A program made the position numbers and the translations under genes. Of a stretch of DNA of 64,000 nucleotides, positions 1 through 11,104 are shown one piece after another (position 1 is the first letter of the stretch; the number at the start of each line of letters is the position of its first letter). The notes below the pieces were generated by a model. It had not been told where the DNA came from and ran no database searches. It saw nothing but the letters and a program-made list of their open reading frames with translations. Source of the stretch: Dugong dugon. Lineage: Eukaryota > Chordata > Mammalia > Sirenia > Dugongidae. The stretch is from positions 58,101,233-58,165,232 of the forward strand of contig CM057466.1 in NCBI GenBank assembly GCA_030035585.1. The letters are read 5' to 3'.

Positions 1-425
1 TCAGGTTTTTGGGTCTGTGTCCTCTGGGAGCCTTGGCCTGTGGCTTGGGCCCTTTCAATGCTAGTGTGGCTGTGATGTGAGTTCTAATAACAGCAACAAC
101 TGCATTTACATATCCCGAGGGCTGACTATGTGCTGGGCAGGTGATAAATGCTTTATATCAGGACTTCTCAAATTTAAATGTGCTTGGAATCACTTGGGAT
201 CTTGTTAAAAGGAAGATTCATATTTAGTAGGTCTGGGGGATGTGAGTCTACATTGCTCACAAGCTCCCACAGAGGCAAATAGACCACACTTTGGCTAGCG
301 AGGCTTTATGGGGTACTGTTATTGTTCCTATTTTAAGGTTGAGGAAGGTAGCGTTCAGTGTTAAGTAACCTGCTCAAGGTCACTTGGCCAGTAAGCCTTG
401 TAAGTGGCAGAGCTCAAACACCCTA
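1..425. repeat. Old MIR/L2- and MER5-like repeat remnants
   Basis: No gene is seen. Around 100-160 the text resembles the MIR/L2 'tgtgctgggcaggtgataaa' class. Around 155-260 it resembles a MER5-type hAT MITE (a run like 'ggaatcacttgggatct', then 'ggtctggggg'). Around 325-425 it reads as a MIR core in the reverse sense ('ttaagtaacctgctcaaggt'). All are strongly diverged and their boundaries are approximate. Confidence 0.5.
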
Positions 426-1184
426 CCCTCTGCATTGCCTGCTGGGTAAAAACTGGCTTGTGCCATGACTGCCGTATCATTCTTTCCTAAAAGGAAAGAC
501 GTGAGTGGACCAGGAGGTGGACAGCCATAGTAGGGGAGGGGGATTGGAGTTCTTTCCTAACTTTGTCTCCGCCTTGCTGTGTGACATCAGTCAGCTCCCC
601 ACCCTCTTGTGCTCAGGCTGTAACCTCCTGACCCTTCCAGATTTGAGAAGTCCTGAAGGACTTTGATCTTCTCAGTAGTAAGCAAATACAAGTTATTATG
701 GAGCGTTTTAACAGTAACATGAATTGTAGAAGTCAAAGCTGAAGCCCCAGGCCATCACAGGTCCTGGTAAGGCCTAGGCCTGTCCCTCCCAGGGGTGGAG
801 GCCAGTGGCCCATGCCCAAGGTTCTCCCACCACCCTCCTCGAAGTCATGAAGCCTGACATGTTGGGAGCCAGCTCAGAAGGGGAAATAAGTCAGAAGTCT
901 GCTCACTGCTGGCAAATGCCCAGCGGGGGCAGCCAGTTCAAGTGTGACCTTTTGCTCTCCAGGAAGGATGGGGAAGCCAGCACATGGCTCTGCACTGTGT
1001 CCCCAGCAGCTGTCAGAGGGAGCTGCGTATGCTGGATCTTTTCCTTCGTCAGAATGAGAGTTACCAGATGGGGAGGGGACCACGGGCAGGAGGTCTTTGG
1101 AGCAGAATGGGAAGGATTGGTAGGGGGGCCCAGGTGATGGGATGTGATGTGGGGTAGGGAATGCCCACCTCGTACTTGGGAATC
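426..1184. other. Unique-looking non-coding DNA
   Basis: No recognisable repeat or exon. An open frame at 805-1137 (+) and one overlapping it at 874-1083 (-) show no known domain and have the composition of chance frames. I see nothing else that can be supported here. Confidence 0.5.
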
Positions 1185-1285
1185 TCAGCTTCCAGCCCTA
1201 CCCCTGCCATGGCGTGTAGCCTAGATGGGTCCCTTCACCCCCCGGGCCTCAGTTTCCTTATGGAATTGAAGGGTTGGGACAGGTG
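1185..1285 (+). repeat. MIR remnant
   Basis: Shows the typical MIR core wording: a 'gggtcccttcacc' stretch followed by 'cctcagtttccttat'. Diverged, ends approximate. Confidence 0.5.
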
Positions 1286-1630
1286 AGTGCTGCTGCCTCT
1301 TCCAGGTCTTCTGAGGAGGCCTGGGGCACGTTTAGGTGGGGAAGTTGGATAATCTCACCCTTCAGAGGTAGACGTGGAAGCAGGTTAAGCTTGTTCTTGT
1401 GTCTCCATCTGGCAGAACGTGGACCAAGGAATGAAGGATTCCCTTGGTGTGAGGGAGAACTTGAAAATGACCTCAGCAGTCCTCTTTCTGGCAGCTAAGG
1501 TGTCACAATTGCTGTAAGTGTCACAACCCACGGCTCTAGGAGGTCACCACCACTGCCATTGCAGGCATGACCTGCAGTGACCTGTTTCTAAAGGACCTTG
1601 GAGTTGACAAAGCACTTGTGATTTCAGCCC

Positions 1631-1818
1631 CCTACCAACACAGGTCAGCAGTTCAAACCTGCCAGCCGCTACGCGGGAGAAAGATGTGACAGTCTGCTTC
1701 CGTAAAGATTTACAGCCTTGGAGACCCTATGGGGCAGTTCTGCTCTGTCCTGGAGGGTTGCTATGAGTCGAAATTCGAGTGAATTGTAGTGGGTTTGGTT
1801 TTTGGTTTTTGAAACAAC
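1631..1818 (+). mobile_element. AfroSINE, 5' part decayed
   Basis: A tRNA-derived SINE of the afrotherian type. The B-box region ('gtcagcagttcaaacc') is followed by the characteristic body 'agtctgcttccgtaaag', then 'accctatggggcagttc', then the RTE-like 3' end ('gttgctatgagtcg') and a tail of GGTTT repeats. The tRNA head is degenerate and the start is uncertain. AfroSINEs do not encode protein. Their shared 3' end is thought to recruit the reverse transcriptase of RTE LINEs. Confidence 0.88.
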
Positions 1819-2269
1819 ACAGAGGGACAGGAATTCATGTCACAGAGCTGGCATGGAGTGACCTTAGGTGCTTTGTTATTTGTCAGGTATGTAGTAGAGG
1901 AAATTCTAGTATTGGGACTTAATGCCTCATATCATTTATTCATTCTATAAACGTTGAACATAATTAACATCAATTCCGAGGCACTGCTGCGCTGGGCACA
2001 GGAGATACAGACATAAAGCGTGGTCCTTGTCTGTTTTGGGAGACGTAAATAACAGGCAACGAATTACAGCATGGTGAGGGCTGTGTTGGAGGTGAACGCG
2101 TTTTCTGAGCCCTCACCAGGGCAGGGACACTTCATACCACCCCTCACGGGGCCTGGTATAGTACCATGGACATAGTAGTTTTTATTTAACAAGCACTTAT
2201 GCCCACTATGTGCCAGGCATTATTCTAAGCACTTTATGGCCTTGAATGAGTTTGTATTTATAATAATCC
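1819..2269. repeat. Decayed L2/MIR-type sequence
   Basis: Two stretches resemble the widespread mammalian 'size of cohort' repeats: 1930-2080 ('ctgggcacaggagatacagac') and 2180-2270 ('cactatgtgccaggcatt'). Both are too diverged to assign to a subfamily. There is no coding evidence. Confidence 0.4.
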
Positions 2270-2280
2270 TGAGACAAGTA

Positions 2281-2623
2281 TGAGGCATTCCTGGTTCAGT
2301 AGTAGAATTCTCACCCTCCACGTGCAAGACCTGGTTTGATTCCTGGCCAGTGCACCTCATGCACAGCTACCACCTATCTATCAGTGGAGGCTTATGTGCT
2401 GCTATGATGCTGAACTGGTTTCAGTGGAGCCTCTGGACTAAAACAGACTAGGAAGAAAGGCCGGTGATCTGCTTCTGAAAACGAACCAACGAAAACCCTG
2501 TGGCTCACAGCCGTCTGATCCGCCGTCGATCATGGGGATGAGGACCAGGCAGTGTTTCATTCTTTTGTGCATGGGGTCGCCATGAGTCAGGGGCTGACCC
2601 AATGGCAGCTGACAACGACAACA
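2281..2623 (+). mobile_element. tRNA-Gly-headed SINE with RTE 3' end
   Basis: The head 'tggttcagtagtagaattc' is nearly tRNA-Gly(GCC), and the B box follows at about 2330 ('tttgattcctggccagtgca'). A body shared with RTE 5' sequence comes next ('gactaggaagaaaggcc'), then the RTE 3' end with 'catggggtcgccatgagtca' and an ACA/AAC tail. It is flanked by an 11-bp target duplication with one mismatch, at 2270-2280 and 2624-2634 (tgagacaRgta). About 343 bp, essentially full length. The same family appears in the window near 23.2, 31.4 and 36.2 kb. Confidence 0.85.
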
Positions 2624-3049
2624 TGAGACAGGTACTGCTACCATCATCCCCAAAGGGTTAAGTAACTACCCAGAGTACTTGGCTGGGAAGCGGGAGCTGA
2701 GTTTGAACCCTGGCAGTCTGGTCCTTACATACCTTTCCTTGCTGTGCTTGTTAAATTGGCTTCAGCAGAATGGGCAAAGTTGGTCTAAATGACCTCTAAG
2801 GCCACTGCTAACTGTGATTTTCCTTATTTTGGTTTCCGCCCTTCTGTTACCCAGGGAGGACCTGTGTGCGTGAGGAACCTGAGCACAGTCCAGGCCATCA
2901 GGGATTCTTATGGCTGTGCAATTAAGTCCTGCCAGTCCCTGCCTGTGCTTCGCTCTTCTCGTGCACCTCTAAATTCCTGTAAGCTCAGTTGCCTCTCTTA
3001 CTCATCTGGTACTTTCTGTACCTGGTGATGTTTAGAACACAGTGGAATA

Positions 3050-3155
3050 GGAGCATGAGCCTGGCATCCCAAAGTACTGTGTTTGTAGCCCTGGTTCTGC
3101 CACTTGCTCTGTAACTAGGTTCTCATCCATGAGATGGGAATAATAATGATACCTG
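3050..3155 (+). repeat. MIR remnant
   Basis: MIR core signature: 'ccctggttctgccacttgct', then 'gagatgggaataataatg'. Diverged, ends approximate. Confidence 0.6.
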
Positions 3156-3234
3156 CTTCCTGGGCGTTCTTCCTTTGTAGACAGGGCCCCAGGACCATCT
3201 GTGTAACTTCTCAGCATCACCCTTTCCCCCAGCC

Positions 3235-3450
3235 CAGGGGTCAGCAAACTATAGCCTGTGGGCCAAATCCGGCCCACTGGCTGTTTTTATAAATAAAACT
3301 TTATTGGAACACAGCCACTCCCACTCATTTATGTGTTTATTGTTGGCTGTGTTCTGGCAGAGTTGAGTCATTGCAGCAGAGACCACACGGCCTGCAAAGC
3401 CTAAATGATTTACTGTCTGGATCTTTACAGAGAAAGTGTGCCGACCCCTG
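3235..3450. mobile_element. hAT-Charlie-type MITE
   Basis: 216-bp element with visible terminal inverted repeats: 'caggggtcagcaaac' at the left end and 'gtgccgacccctg' at the right. The interior ('gtgggccaaatccggccca', 'ttattggaacacagcc') is a common mammalian non-autonomous hAT. It has no transposase and would have been moved in trans. The flanking 8-mers are only weakly similar, so the target duplication has decayed. Confidence 0.8.
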
Positions 3451-3914
3451 CTGTAGCCCAGTGCTCTGTACCCAGGAGGTGTGCACGAGTCTCCTTGGTC
3501 CCTTCCTGCCAGTCCTCATTGTTCATGCCTTGGTCCCTGCCCTGGATGATGCAGTGGTCTTCTGAAAGGCTCCAAGCTTCTGTTTGGTCTGCTAACCCTT
3601 TCCCCCCAGAGGGACCTTTGAGAACCCCACATTGACCCTGTCAGTCATAAATTCCTTATATTTCATGCCAGGCAGCCCTTGGCCTGGTGCCTAGCCATCA
3701 CTGCAACCTTACTTCTGTTCCCCTTCTTCACCACCTCTTTCCTCACCGTCATCACCATCGCAGCCAGACAACCTTGGACTTGAATATTTATGTCCCTGTC
3801 GTGGGTAAAGTGAGGCAAGTTGTGTAGGCACACCCCTCACCACACCCCATCCATGCCTGCTTCTCCCAGGCAGGGGAGGTGACGTGTTTAGAGTTCTAAG
3901 TACCTGGACTTTAT

Positions 3915-4060
3915 GAGTATTACTTTGTTTAATTTGCCCAGCAGTCCTGTGAAATGGGGATTATATTCGTTTTAGAGCTTAGGAGACTGAGGCTAGGAGA
4001 GGTTAAGAAACTTGCTTAAGGCCATGTTGCTGGGAGCAAGAGGTAAAAGTGGGACCTTGG
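3915..4060 (-). repeat. MIR-family remnant
   Basis: Reverse-sense MIR core: 'gtgaaatggggattata' and 'gaggttaagaaacttgct'. Ends approximate. Confidence 0.55.
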
Positions 4061-5214
4061 CTTCCCTGTGTTCTGAGCTGGGCTTGTGCTAGACCCAGTG
4101 GTGTGCTGTCACCAGCTCCTGTGGGCTTAAACAGTCGGGCATCTGTGAGCTGCTTGGTTACCTGAAGTGGCAGTGGTGGTCATTTTTACACCAGGGAAAT
4201 CAGCCAAAGCTACAAGTCAGGACCTTTTCTTTCTTAACTTTTTCCAGAGAGCTGGTTTATGAGCACATGACTGTCTATAGCACACATCTTTCTGTTCCAT
4301 TTTCCCCTCGAGGGCTGTGCAAAAAGTCCTGTCAAAAGGAGAGTTTTGTAAACCAGAAGTTTTTATAAGAATCTGTTGCTTAGCATAATGATGTGAATTT
4401 CCCTGAAGGTCACCACCACCTATTTTCCACCTCAAAAAATATCTGACCCCCTCAAGCTTCAGCCTTTGTGCAGTTTAAAAACCAGACTTTTCACAGACTC
4501 TGTGGGGGCTCTAACAGACCATTTAGCTTTATGTGCAGGAATCATAAAACCATTAGCTAGTACTCTTTTTTTACAAGCTGTGTAAGATTGTATTTTTATT
4601 TTTGTTTGGTTTTTAAAAGCCTCCAAGAACATATAATCAGTCAGGGTTTCCTGGTTTTTTTCCTCTTCATTGTTTGTGTTAGCAGTTTAGATAATTGTAC
4701 ACCAGTTTATATTTAACAAGGTTATCATTAATGTGGTTTGGGGTTTATTGCTGCACTTTTAGTCACAAAGACAAAAGCTTACCAAGCAGAACATGCAAAT
4801 GCTAGCAGTTTAGGGCTTGGAATATCGTCATGATGTATGCATAAAATGGCTCTGATTTAAAGGCCAGAGTATACTTAAACCTAAATTAAATTTCACGATA
4901 AATAGATGACAAACTATTTAACAAGACACCAATAAGATATTTGAGAATGCCAAAGACGTCTTCATGCCTGGCACGTTGATTTTTATTTTAAAGCACTTTA
5001 CTCACTGATCCAGTTATTTATAAAGTGAAATGCCTCCTTTGACAGTTTTAGGAGAAGGAGAGAGAGAATACAAGGGAGTAGAGGACAGTGTCTATGAAGT
5101 TTTTTGCTTAAGAACAAAAATTGGCATGTTAGGGGACAAATGGTTGATTTGACGTTGATAGATGGTTCTCGATGAATTGTTATGCTTTACTGAGTTGAAT
5201 AAATTTTGCTTTTG
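4061..5214. other. Unique AT-rich non-coding DNA
   Basis: No mobile element recognised between the MIR and the LTR at 5220. The stretch 4500-5080 is repeat-poor with many AT-rich words and few CpGs. The small open frames here (for example 4217-4435 minus) resemble no known protein. It could be conserved non-coding sequence, but that cannot be judged from one genome. Confidence 0.45.
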
Positions 5215-5219
5215 GGGGT

Positions 5220-5983
5220 TGTAAAAACAGCATGGGGATGGTGTCTGACCTCCTCCAACTCCACAAGGGGGAAGAAGAACCAAGATCAACAGCACAAGGC
5301 TGACTCCCATGAGGTGGAGGCCAGACAAGCCTCCTCTCTCCGCCATCTTTACTAATTCTGACACTAACTATCCCTCCAGCACTCTCTACCTTTCTGCCAG
5401 GTTCAGTAACCCATTGCCGTGGCTACACAGAACTCACAGACCATAGTTACGATGATGCGGTTTATTAGGGAAGTAACAGGTTAAAATTCAGGTTCAGGAA
5501 CACTCAAGGATACAGTTCTTCCATCAGGATAGCCTCTTCCCAGCTGTGCTCAAAGGCACGCCTCTCCCTGGCCCTCAGTCTCTGCCCAAAGGCACTCAGC
5601 TCTCTTGCTCTGTGGGCCGGGAAACCCGCTGTGCCATCTCCTGCTGAGTCTTTCCTGCCAGATCTCTCCTGCCACCACTTCTCACCATCTTCAGGGTTAT
5701 CTCTCTCTCTCTCTCTCTCTGTCTCCTGCTTCCAGGAGCTTCTCAGTGCAGGCATCCCAGGTCCAAAGGATGTGCTGGCTCCTGGCTGTTCTTCCTTGGT
5801 GGTGGTGGGGTCTTCTGTCTCCTGCCTCTGGGGTGGCTCATTTCAAACCCAATGGGATGGTAAAACTGATCAGTCCCTTTGGTGGGCCACAATTACCCTA
5901 TCACATAGTCCCGCCCGATCACTTCTGGGGGAGTTATAGGACCATCGGTAGAAAGGCCATATTAAGTAATTCATTACACCGCA
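5220..5983 (-). mobile_element. Solitary LTR (family shared with 9032-10656)
   Basis: A 764-bp element. On the minus strand it begins TG and ends CA, and it carries an AATAAA signal about 240 bp before its 3' end ('gtttattaggg' on the plus strand near 5459). It is bounded by 5-bp near-duplicates, GGGGT at 5215-5219 and GCGGT at 5984-5988. No gag/pol/env is present on either side, so it is a solo LTR left by recombination or a non-autonomous element. A TC-rich microsatellite (about 5699-5721) lies inside. The open frames at 5605-5994 are chance frames across the LTR. Confidence 0.7.
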
Positions 5984-6092
5984 GCGGTGAATAGTGAAGA
6001 AGGAAGATAAGATTACAAATGGCTAAGGGAATTATGTGAGTAATTGGGAGATTCAATTTATCTATCACAAAATTAACGTGATAATAGTATAT

Positions 6093-6293
6093 CAGTTGCT
6101 GTTGTGGCTACGTCAACTCATGGAGACCCCAGGTGTGTCAGAGTAGAACCGTTCTCTGTAAGGTTTTCAATGGCTGAATTTTCAGAAGGAGATTGCCAGG
6201 CCTTTATTCCGAGGCACCTCTGGGTGAACGTGAACCTCCAACCTTTCATTTAGCAGCTAAGGGTGTAAACTGTTTGCACCACCCAGGGACTCC
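6093..6293 (-). mobile_element. AfroSINE
   Basis: Reverse-complement AfroSINE. Its RTE-like 3' end is at the left ('gttgctgttgtggctacg'), the middle reads 'gattgccaggcctttattcc', and the tRNA-like head is at the right, ending 'caccacccagggactcc'. ATAATA-like repeats on both sides probably mark the target duplication. Non-coding. Confidence 0.85.
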
Positions 6294-6299
6294 AATAAT

Positions 6300-6480
6300 A
6301 TTATAGGTTCTACCTATCTGCTTAGTGCTTTACAGTTTACAAAATGGTTTCATATAATTTTATCAAGGCATTTCAAAAAGGTGGTGTGGTAGTTCTTTTC
6401 TAGATCACAAGGTCTAGACCATGAAGTGACTTATCCAAAGTCATGTACTATGTATGTGGCAGAGCTGGAATTTTGAAACC
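6300..6480 (-). repeat. MIR-family remnant
   Basis: Old SINE text including 'cttatccaaagtcatgtact' and 'ggcagagctggaatttt', as in reverse-sense MIR. Boundaries approximate. Confidence 0.5.
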
Positions 6481-6994
6481 TACATTTCCTAATTCTACAT
6501 TGAATGTTTTAAAACAAACCAACACGCACAAATTCTACCGTATCGTTCAAGAAAAACAAAGAGCTCTATTCTGCTGATAAAAACACTTGAACATTTTTTT
6601 TCTCTGAGGTTAAAAGGTGCTCTGAAAAGCGCTGCAAACTTTTGTTCTCCTTCCCACCCCAATCTTCCACTTGGTGTATTTGGAACCTCAAAAGAACAAA
6701 AATGCTTGGGCCTCGTCCATTTCAGACCTATGGGCTGGAGTCAACCGAGGTCAGGATGTTAAAGTACAAAGAAACATTGTGCTATAGTTTTGGCCAGTCA
6801 AGGACTTCTCATCCAGTGGGGATGCTGATTTTCACATGATAACCTCTGGTGCAGGCCAGCAGGGCCCTGGTTTGGGGCCCTAGTCATGGACAATTTTCTC
6901 AGTAACGATGACTTTCTCTGAATAATAGTTTGGTGTCAGTGCTTGCCGCACAAACTGGGCCCTTCTACCTCTCCCGCACTCCAGGTTCAAGAAT
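6481..6994. other. Unique non-coding DNA
   Basis: No repeat or exon recognised. Open frames at 6642-6839 and 6930-7139 have no recognisable domain; the second runs into the adjacent MIR and is not a gene. Confidence 0.4.
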
Positions 6995-7140
6995 GGAAAG
7001 ACTGGCTTTGAGTCAGACTGCTCTGCCACTTGGTGTCACCTTTTGGGAAACTTGTTTAACCCCTCTGAGTCTCAGTTTCCTCAACTGTAAAATGGGGATA
7101 CAAGTCCCCATTCTACCTTTTGGGGGTGTTACAAAATAAG
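6995..7140 (+). repeat. MIR
   Basis: Well-preserved MIR core: 'ctgctctgccacttggtgtc' followed by 'ctcagtttcctcaactgtaa' and 'aatggggatacaag'. Confidence 0.75.
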
Positions 7141-7176
7141 AATGCAGCATTAAGCACCTAGCAGATTGTTGGGCCC

Positions 7177-7698
7177 TGTCTTAGTTATCAAGGGTTACTA
7201 TAACAAATACCACAAGCGGATGGCTTTAACGAAGAGAAATGTGTTCTCTTACAGTCTCGGAGGCTAGAAGTCCAAATTCAGGGCATCAGCTCCAGGGGAA
7301 TGCTTTCTGTCTCTGCTGGCTCTGAGGGAAGGTCCTTGTTATCAATCTTCCCCTTGTCAAGGAGCTTCTCAGCACAGGGATCTCAGGTCCAAAGGACACA
7401 CTCTTCTCCTGGCTCTTGTTTCTTGTTGGTATGAGGTCCCCATGTTTCTCTTTGTGCTTCTCTCTTTTATATCTAAAAAGAGATTGGCTTACTACACAAC
7501 CTAATCTTATAGATTGAGCCTGCCTCATTAACATAACTGTCTCCAGTCCCGCCTCGTGAACATCATGGAGTTCGGATTTACAACACATAGGAAAATCACA
7601 TCAGATCACAAAATGGTGGACAGTCACACAATACTGGAAATCATGGCCTAGCCAAATTGGTACACATATTTTTGGGGAATGCAGTTCAATCTGTGACA
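7177..7698 (-). mobile_element. Solitary MaLR-like LTR
   Basis: 522-bp LTR between perfect 5-bp target duplications, GGCCC at 7172-7176 and 7699-7703. Plus-strand termini are TGTCTTAG and CTGTGACA. On the minus strand it starts like MaLR/MLT-type LTRs ('tgtcacagattgaactgc'). The same family occurs at 31832-32342 (-) and 41420-41933 (+). No internal retroviral genes are adjacent. The frame at 7286-7588 (minus) is an LTR shadow. Confidence 0.82.
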
Positions 7699-7703
7699 GG
7701 CCC

Positions 7704-9026
7704 TTAGGGCTGCATCTCTCTCTACATTGCTCTGCACCCTGTGCTGTCCTGTCAGGAAGCAGTTAAGAAGCTTGACAAGGTCTGCTGAAGTCATCAGGGA
7801 GCAGGGCTGTTTGCCTGGTGGAGCTAATGCTCTGGTACACTGGACAGATAATGTACTGCACTGTTTTAATTTCACGGTAATGAAGGAGAATAGTACTCCG
7901 CTAGGTATTGCGTTTCACCCCAATACAGACTGGAGTCTTGACTGTTTCCACTGCCAAAATCAAGGGCTGGGGAGAGGGAAGCAAGCAGGGGTGGATGCAC
8001 ATGCTCATCACTGTACCTTTAGAGGTTAAGAGTGAATGCAGTCTTGCCCACACACAAGCACGTGGAAGACCATGCCTACCTGGAGGAGCTCTGCAGCCCC
8101 CATCAGGGCACACGTCTGAATACAATTCTAGAAGGCATGCCTTGGCTCGCTCACTTTGCGGAAGCCATGGCCCTCATTTTGTGGTTTTTGCGCTGCAGGC
8201 TAGGCATCCATTTCTGAGCAGGAAGCCCTCTCCCTGAGCGTGAGGGCCCCTCAGGGGACCTGCGGGGCCAAGGAGCCACTGACATGTGAAGTCCTGTGCC
8301 ACTCAAGTGACTTGGCCTCACCTTTCACCCACTGTGCACTTCCCTATTCCCAGGCTTCTCTGCATGTGGCCCCTACCTCCTCTCTGGACCCCTGGTTACA
8401 CAAAGCTGGGGCTTTATCAAGGTCTTTCAGCTATAGCCTGTTTGGTATTGAGCTAGCAGCGACTTATCCATCAATTCTTCATGTGCTTCTGGGTGCCAGG
8501 GAGGGTGGCTCAGTTGTTTGCAGGTGAGTGGGGGCCAGCGCTACCCTCCAGAGAGAAGGAGAATTATAGCGTGAGACAGGTGGGCTCCAGGGTAGCAGGA
8601 GAGCCCTGGAGCCACCGTTCCTGCTGGGAGTGGGAGCAGGCAGGCTTTGCTGGAGATGGCATTTGAGCTGGGCCTGCAGTCGGCTGTGACTTCACAGGCT
8701 GCAGGGGAGTGAGGGAGGCTTCACACAGGCCGCCATGGTGGGCACATGATGGTGAACCATGTGGGTTGCTCAGTCAAGGAGGTGAGTTTAGTTTCAGAGG
8801 AAGGAGGGAAGCTTTTGAGCAGGGACAGGTGTGAGCAGAGCTGGAAATTAGGAAGCTGGAGGCAGGTTGGATTGGAGGAAGGAGCCCAGAGCGATGTTTT
8901 GTTTGCTTTTGAACCCTTTCAGCACCCTAGATGTCTCTTCAGGAAAACAACTTGTGCACATCCAAAATTTTAATACAGTTTTAGGGGGCTCGTGTGCTTT
9001 TACACATGCAGAATTATAAAAGTATC
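7704..9026. other. Unique GC-moderate non-coding DNA
   Basis: No transposon recognised with confidence. Overlapping short frames on both strands (7727-8029, 7908-8237, 8240-8527) look like chance frames: none shows a family motif, and they contradict one another. 8600-8900 has the texture of a decayed ancient repeat, without assignment. Confidence 0.4.
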
Positions 9027-9270
9027 AGGGGTGTGAAAATGGCATGGCGGCGGCATTGGACTCCTCATCCAACTTCACAGCCCAAGGCTGACTCCCATGA
9101 GGGTGGAGGTCAGACATACCTCCTCTCTCCAACCTTTTTACCAGTCCTGACACTAGCCATCCCTCCCATGGCACTCTCTACTTCTCTGCTGGGTCTGATA
9201 ATTCATGGCAGTGGCCACGTAGAACTCAAACCATACTCACAGTTACGGGGTTTATTAGGGAAGTAACAGG

Positions 9271-9886
9271 TGTCTTAGGCTGGGTTCTCTAGAGAAGCAA
9301 AACCAGTGAAGTGTATATGTATATATGTATGCAACATACATATACATACATAGAGAGATTGATTTATCTCAAGGAAATGGCTCTTGGGGTTGTAGAGACT
9401 GGCAAGTCCCAAGTCCATGGGTCAGGTGTTAGTCTGGTGGCTTCTCCTGACTCACGTAGGTGCAGGGGCTGACAAATCCGAGATTGACAGGTCAGATGGC
9501 AGGCCACTGGCTTATAGGCTGCAGAGGCTGATGAATCCAAGATTAGCAAGTAAGACGGCAGGCTGCTGGCTCACAGACTGTGGAGGCCGACGAATCCCAA
9601 GAACCTGAGGGGAGATGATGATGAGCTGGATGCAGGATCCAGAGGAAGCAAGCAAGCTTTGTCAGAACATCCGTATATATATTGGATGCATGCCACACCC
9701 CTGTAGAAGCTCCCCTTACAGCTGATTGGCTGATCACATCAAATCACATCATGGAAGATGACTACATCATTACATAACTGCCAAATTACATCATTACATA
9801 ACTTCCAAATTACATCATTACATATAACTGCCTAACCACTGAGAATCATGGTCCAGCCAAGTTAACACACAATCTTAACTATCAGA
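9271..9886 (-). mobile_element. LTR nested inside the 9032-10656 LTR
   Basis: 616-bp insertion flanked by ACAGG at 9266-9270 and 9887-9891. The undisrupted target is visible in the related LTR near 5478. Plus-strand ends are TGTCTTAGGC and TTAACTATCAGA; the reverse strand begins with a TGATAGTTAAG-type end. It contains a 59-bp tandem array (units starting 9468, 9527 and 9586) and about three copies of a short AT-rich unit around 9760-9830. An 83-bp relic of the same family lies at 40313-40395. LTR class (ERVL or MaLR-like) is not settled. Confidence 0.68.
9468..9600. repeat. 59-bp tandem repeat inside the nested LTR
   Basis: Units begin 'gctgacaaatcc' (9468), 'gctgatgaatcc' (9527) and 'gccgacgaatcc' (9586): two full units and a partial one, clearly diverged from each other, so the duplication is old or came with the element. 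Confidence 0.75.
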
Positions 9887-10661
9887 ACAGGTTACATACA
9901 GTTCAGGATCAGGAATGACTCAGGATACAGTTCTTAGTTCAGGACAGTTTCTTGGCAGTGCTCGCAGGCAGGCCCCTCTCTCAGCCCCTTGGCCCTCGCT
10001 CTCACCTCTGCTCTGATTGGGCAGGTGTTACAAAGCTCTTTAGTTCTGCCAGTAAGTGGCCGTAGGCACCCCACTCTGCGTAAGCTTCGGCCTGAAGGGG
10101 CTCAGCTGTCTTGCTCTGTGGGTTAGCAAACCTAGCTCCGCCAAGTGCCTGGAGGCACCCCATTCCAATAGCAAGCCTCCTGCCTGAAGGCCTTGCTCTC
10201 TGTGCTAGGAAGCCCACCATGCTGTCTCATGCCAATCTCCTGGTTCTGCTGCCACCGTTTCTCTGCCACTATTTCTCGTCATCTCTGGTGTTATAGCTCT
10301 CTCTGTCTCTTGAGTCTAGGAGGTTCTCAGCTTAGGGATCCCAGCTCCAAAGGACGTGCTTGGTTCCTGTCTCTTGGTGGCAGTTAGGCCTCCCTTTTTG
10401 CCTCTGGGATGCTCATTTTAAGCCTAGTGGGATGGCAAAACTGACCAATCCCATCATTAGGGTTCCATATACCTTAATTGCATGGTCCCACCCACACAAG
10501 GGTTCCATGCACCTTATTTGCATTATTAGCAGGCTGTCCAATCCCCCTTGGTGGGTCAAAAGCACTTTATTTGCATAGTCCCATCCAGTCATTTTATGGG
10601 AATCACAAGACCATGAATGGCTAGAAGGGCTATATTAAGAAATTCACTGCACCACAAGGGG

Positions 10662-11104
10662 GTTTATGGGCCCTTGGAAATTTCTTCCTAAGGGAGGGAT
10701 ATTAGTGAGGAAACTGGTGGAAGAGTCCCGGGGAAAGTTGAGGGCTGAACACCGGCGCCTAAGACTATTACTAGCCTGTGACGCATTACCTTTTCACTCA
10801 AAGTGGGAGCTCAGCAACCTTATGGAAACAGGACACACTCCTCTGCAGCATCACTGCCTATAGTCCCTCAGGTCCTTTGGGTCACGACCTCCACAGCTCT
10901 TTGCTTTTGTTCTTGGGGTGATGGCTCAAGAGTTACAGCTGGGATCCAGTTCTCTACCCAGATGTACCCAGCCTTCCTCTCCCTGGCCAGTGGGAATAGA
11001 CAGAAACCCAGTGCAGAATCTAAACAGGGATAGGGAGGAGTGGTATGTAGGTGGCTGAGGCACCATGGAATTTTTGGGGAAAAAAATCTAAATTTTGTAT
11101 TCAG
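10662..11104. other. Unique non-coding DNA
   Basis: No repeat or exon recognised. Small frames (10666-10863, 10803-11033) have no recognisable motif. Confidence 0.4.

Larger units (their letters stand above)
9032..10656 (-). mobile_element. Solitary LTR, interrupted by a nested LTR
   Basis: Same family as 5220-5983: shared 'gtttattagggaagtaacag', 'aaggctgactcccatgag' and a TG...CA minus-strand frame. Exact 5-bp target duplications AGGGG lie at 9027-9031 and 10657-10661. Without the nested element at 9271-9886 it is about 1.0 kb. That is longer than the other copy, partly because of a rough internal duplication near 10060-10200 ('gaggcaccccat' versus 'taggcaccccac'). Non-coding; the frames within it (for example 10002-10220) are shadows. 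Confidence 0.75.

Noticed and set aside
2284..2355. A tRNA-Gly gene
   Set aside because: The tRNA-like head is diverged, cannot be paired into an intact acceptor stem, and runs straight into the SINE body. It is the SINE promoter, not a tRNA gene. The same applies at 31365-31440.
9310..9360. A regulatory palindrome in the 'gtatatgtatatatgtatg' stretch
   Set aside because: It is simple AT-rich low-complexity text inside a nested LTR and carries no specific signal.
5220..10656. The two related LTRs as the ends of one provirus
   Set aside because: Each has its own 5-bp target duplication (GGGGT/GCGGT and AGGGG/AGGGG). The DNA between them is host sequence with MIR, AfroSINE and a MaLR-like LTR, with no retroviral genes.
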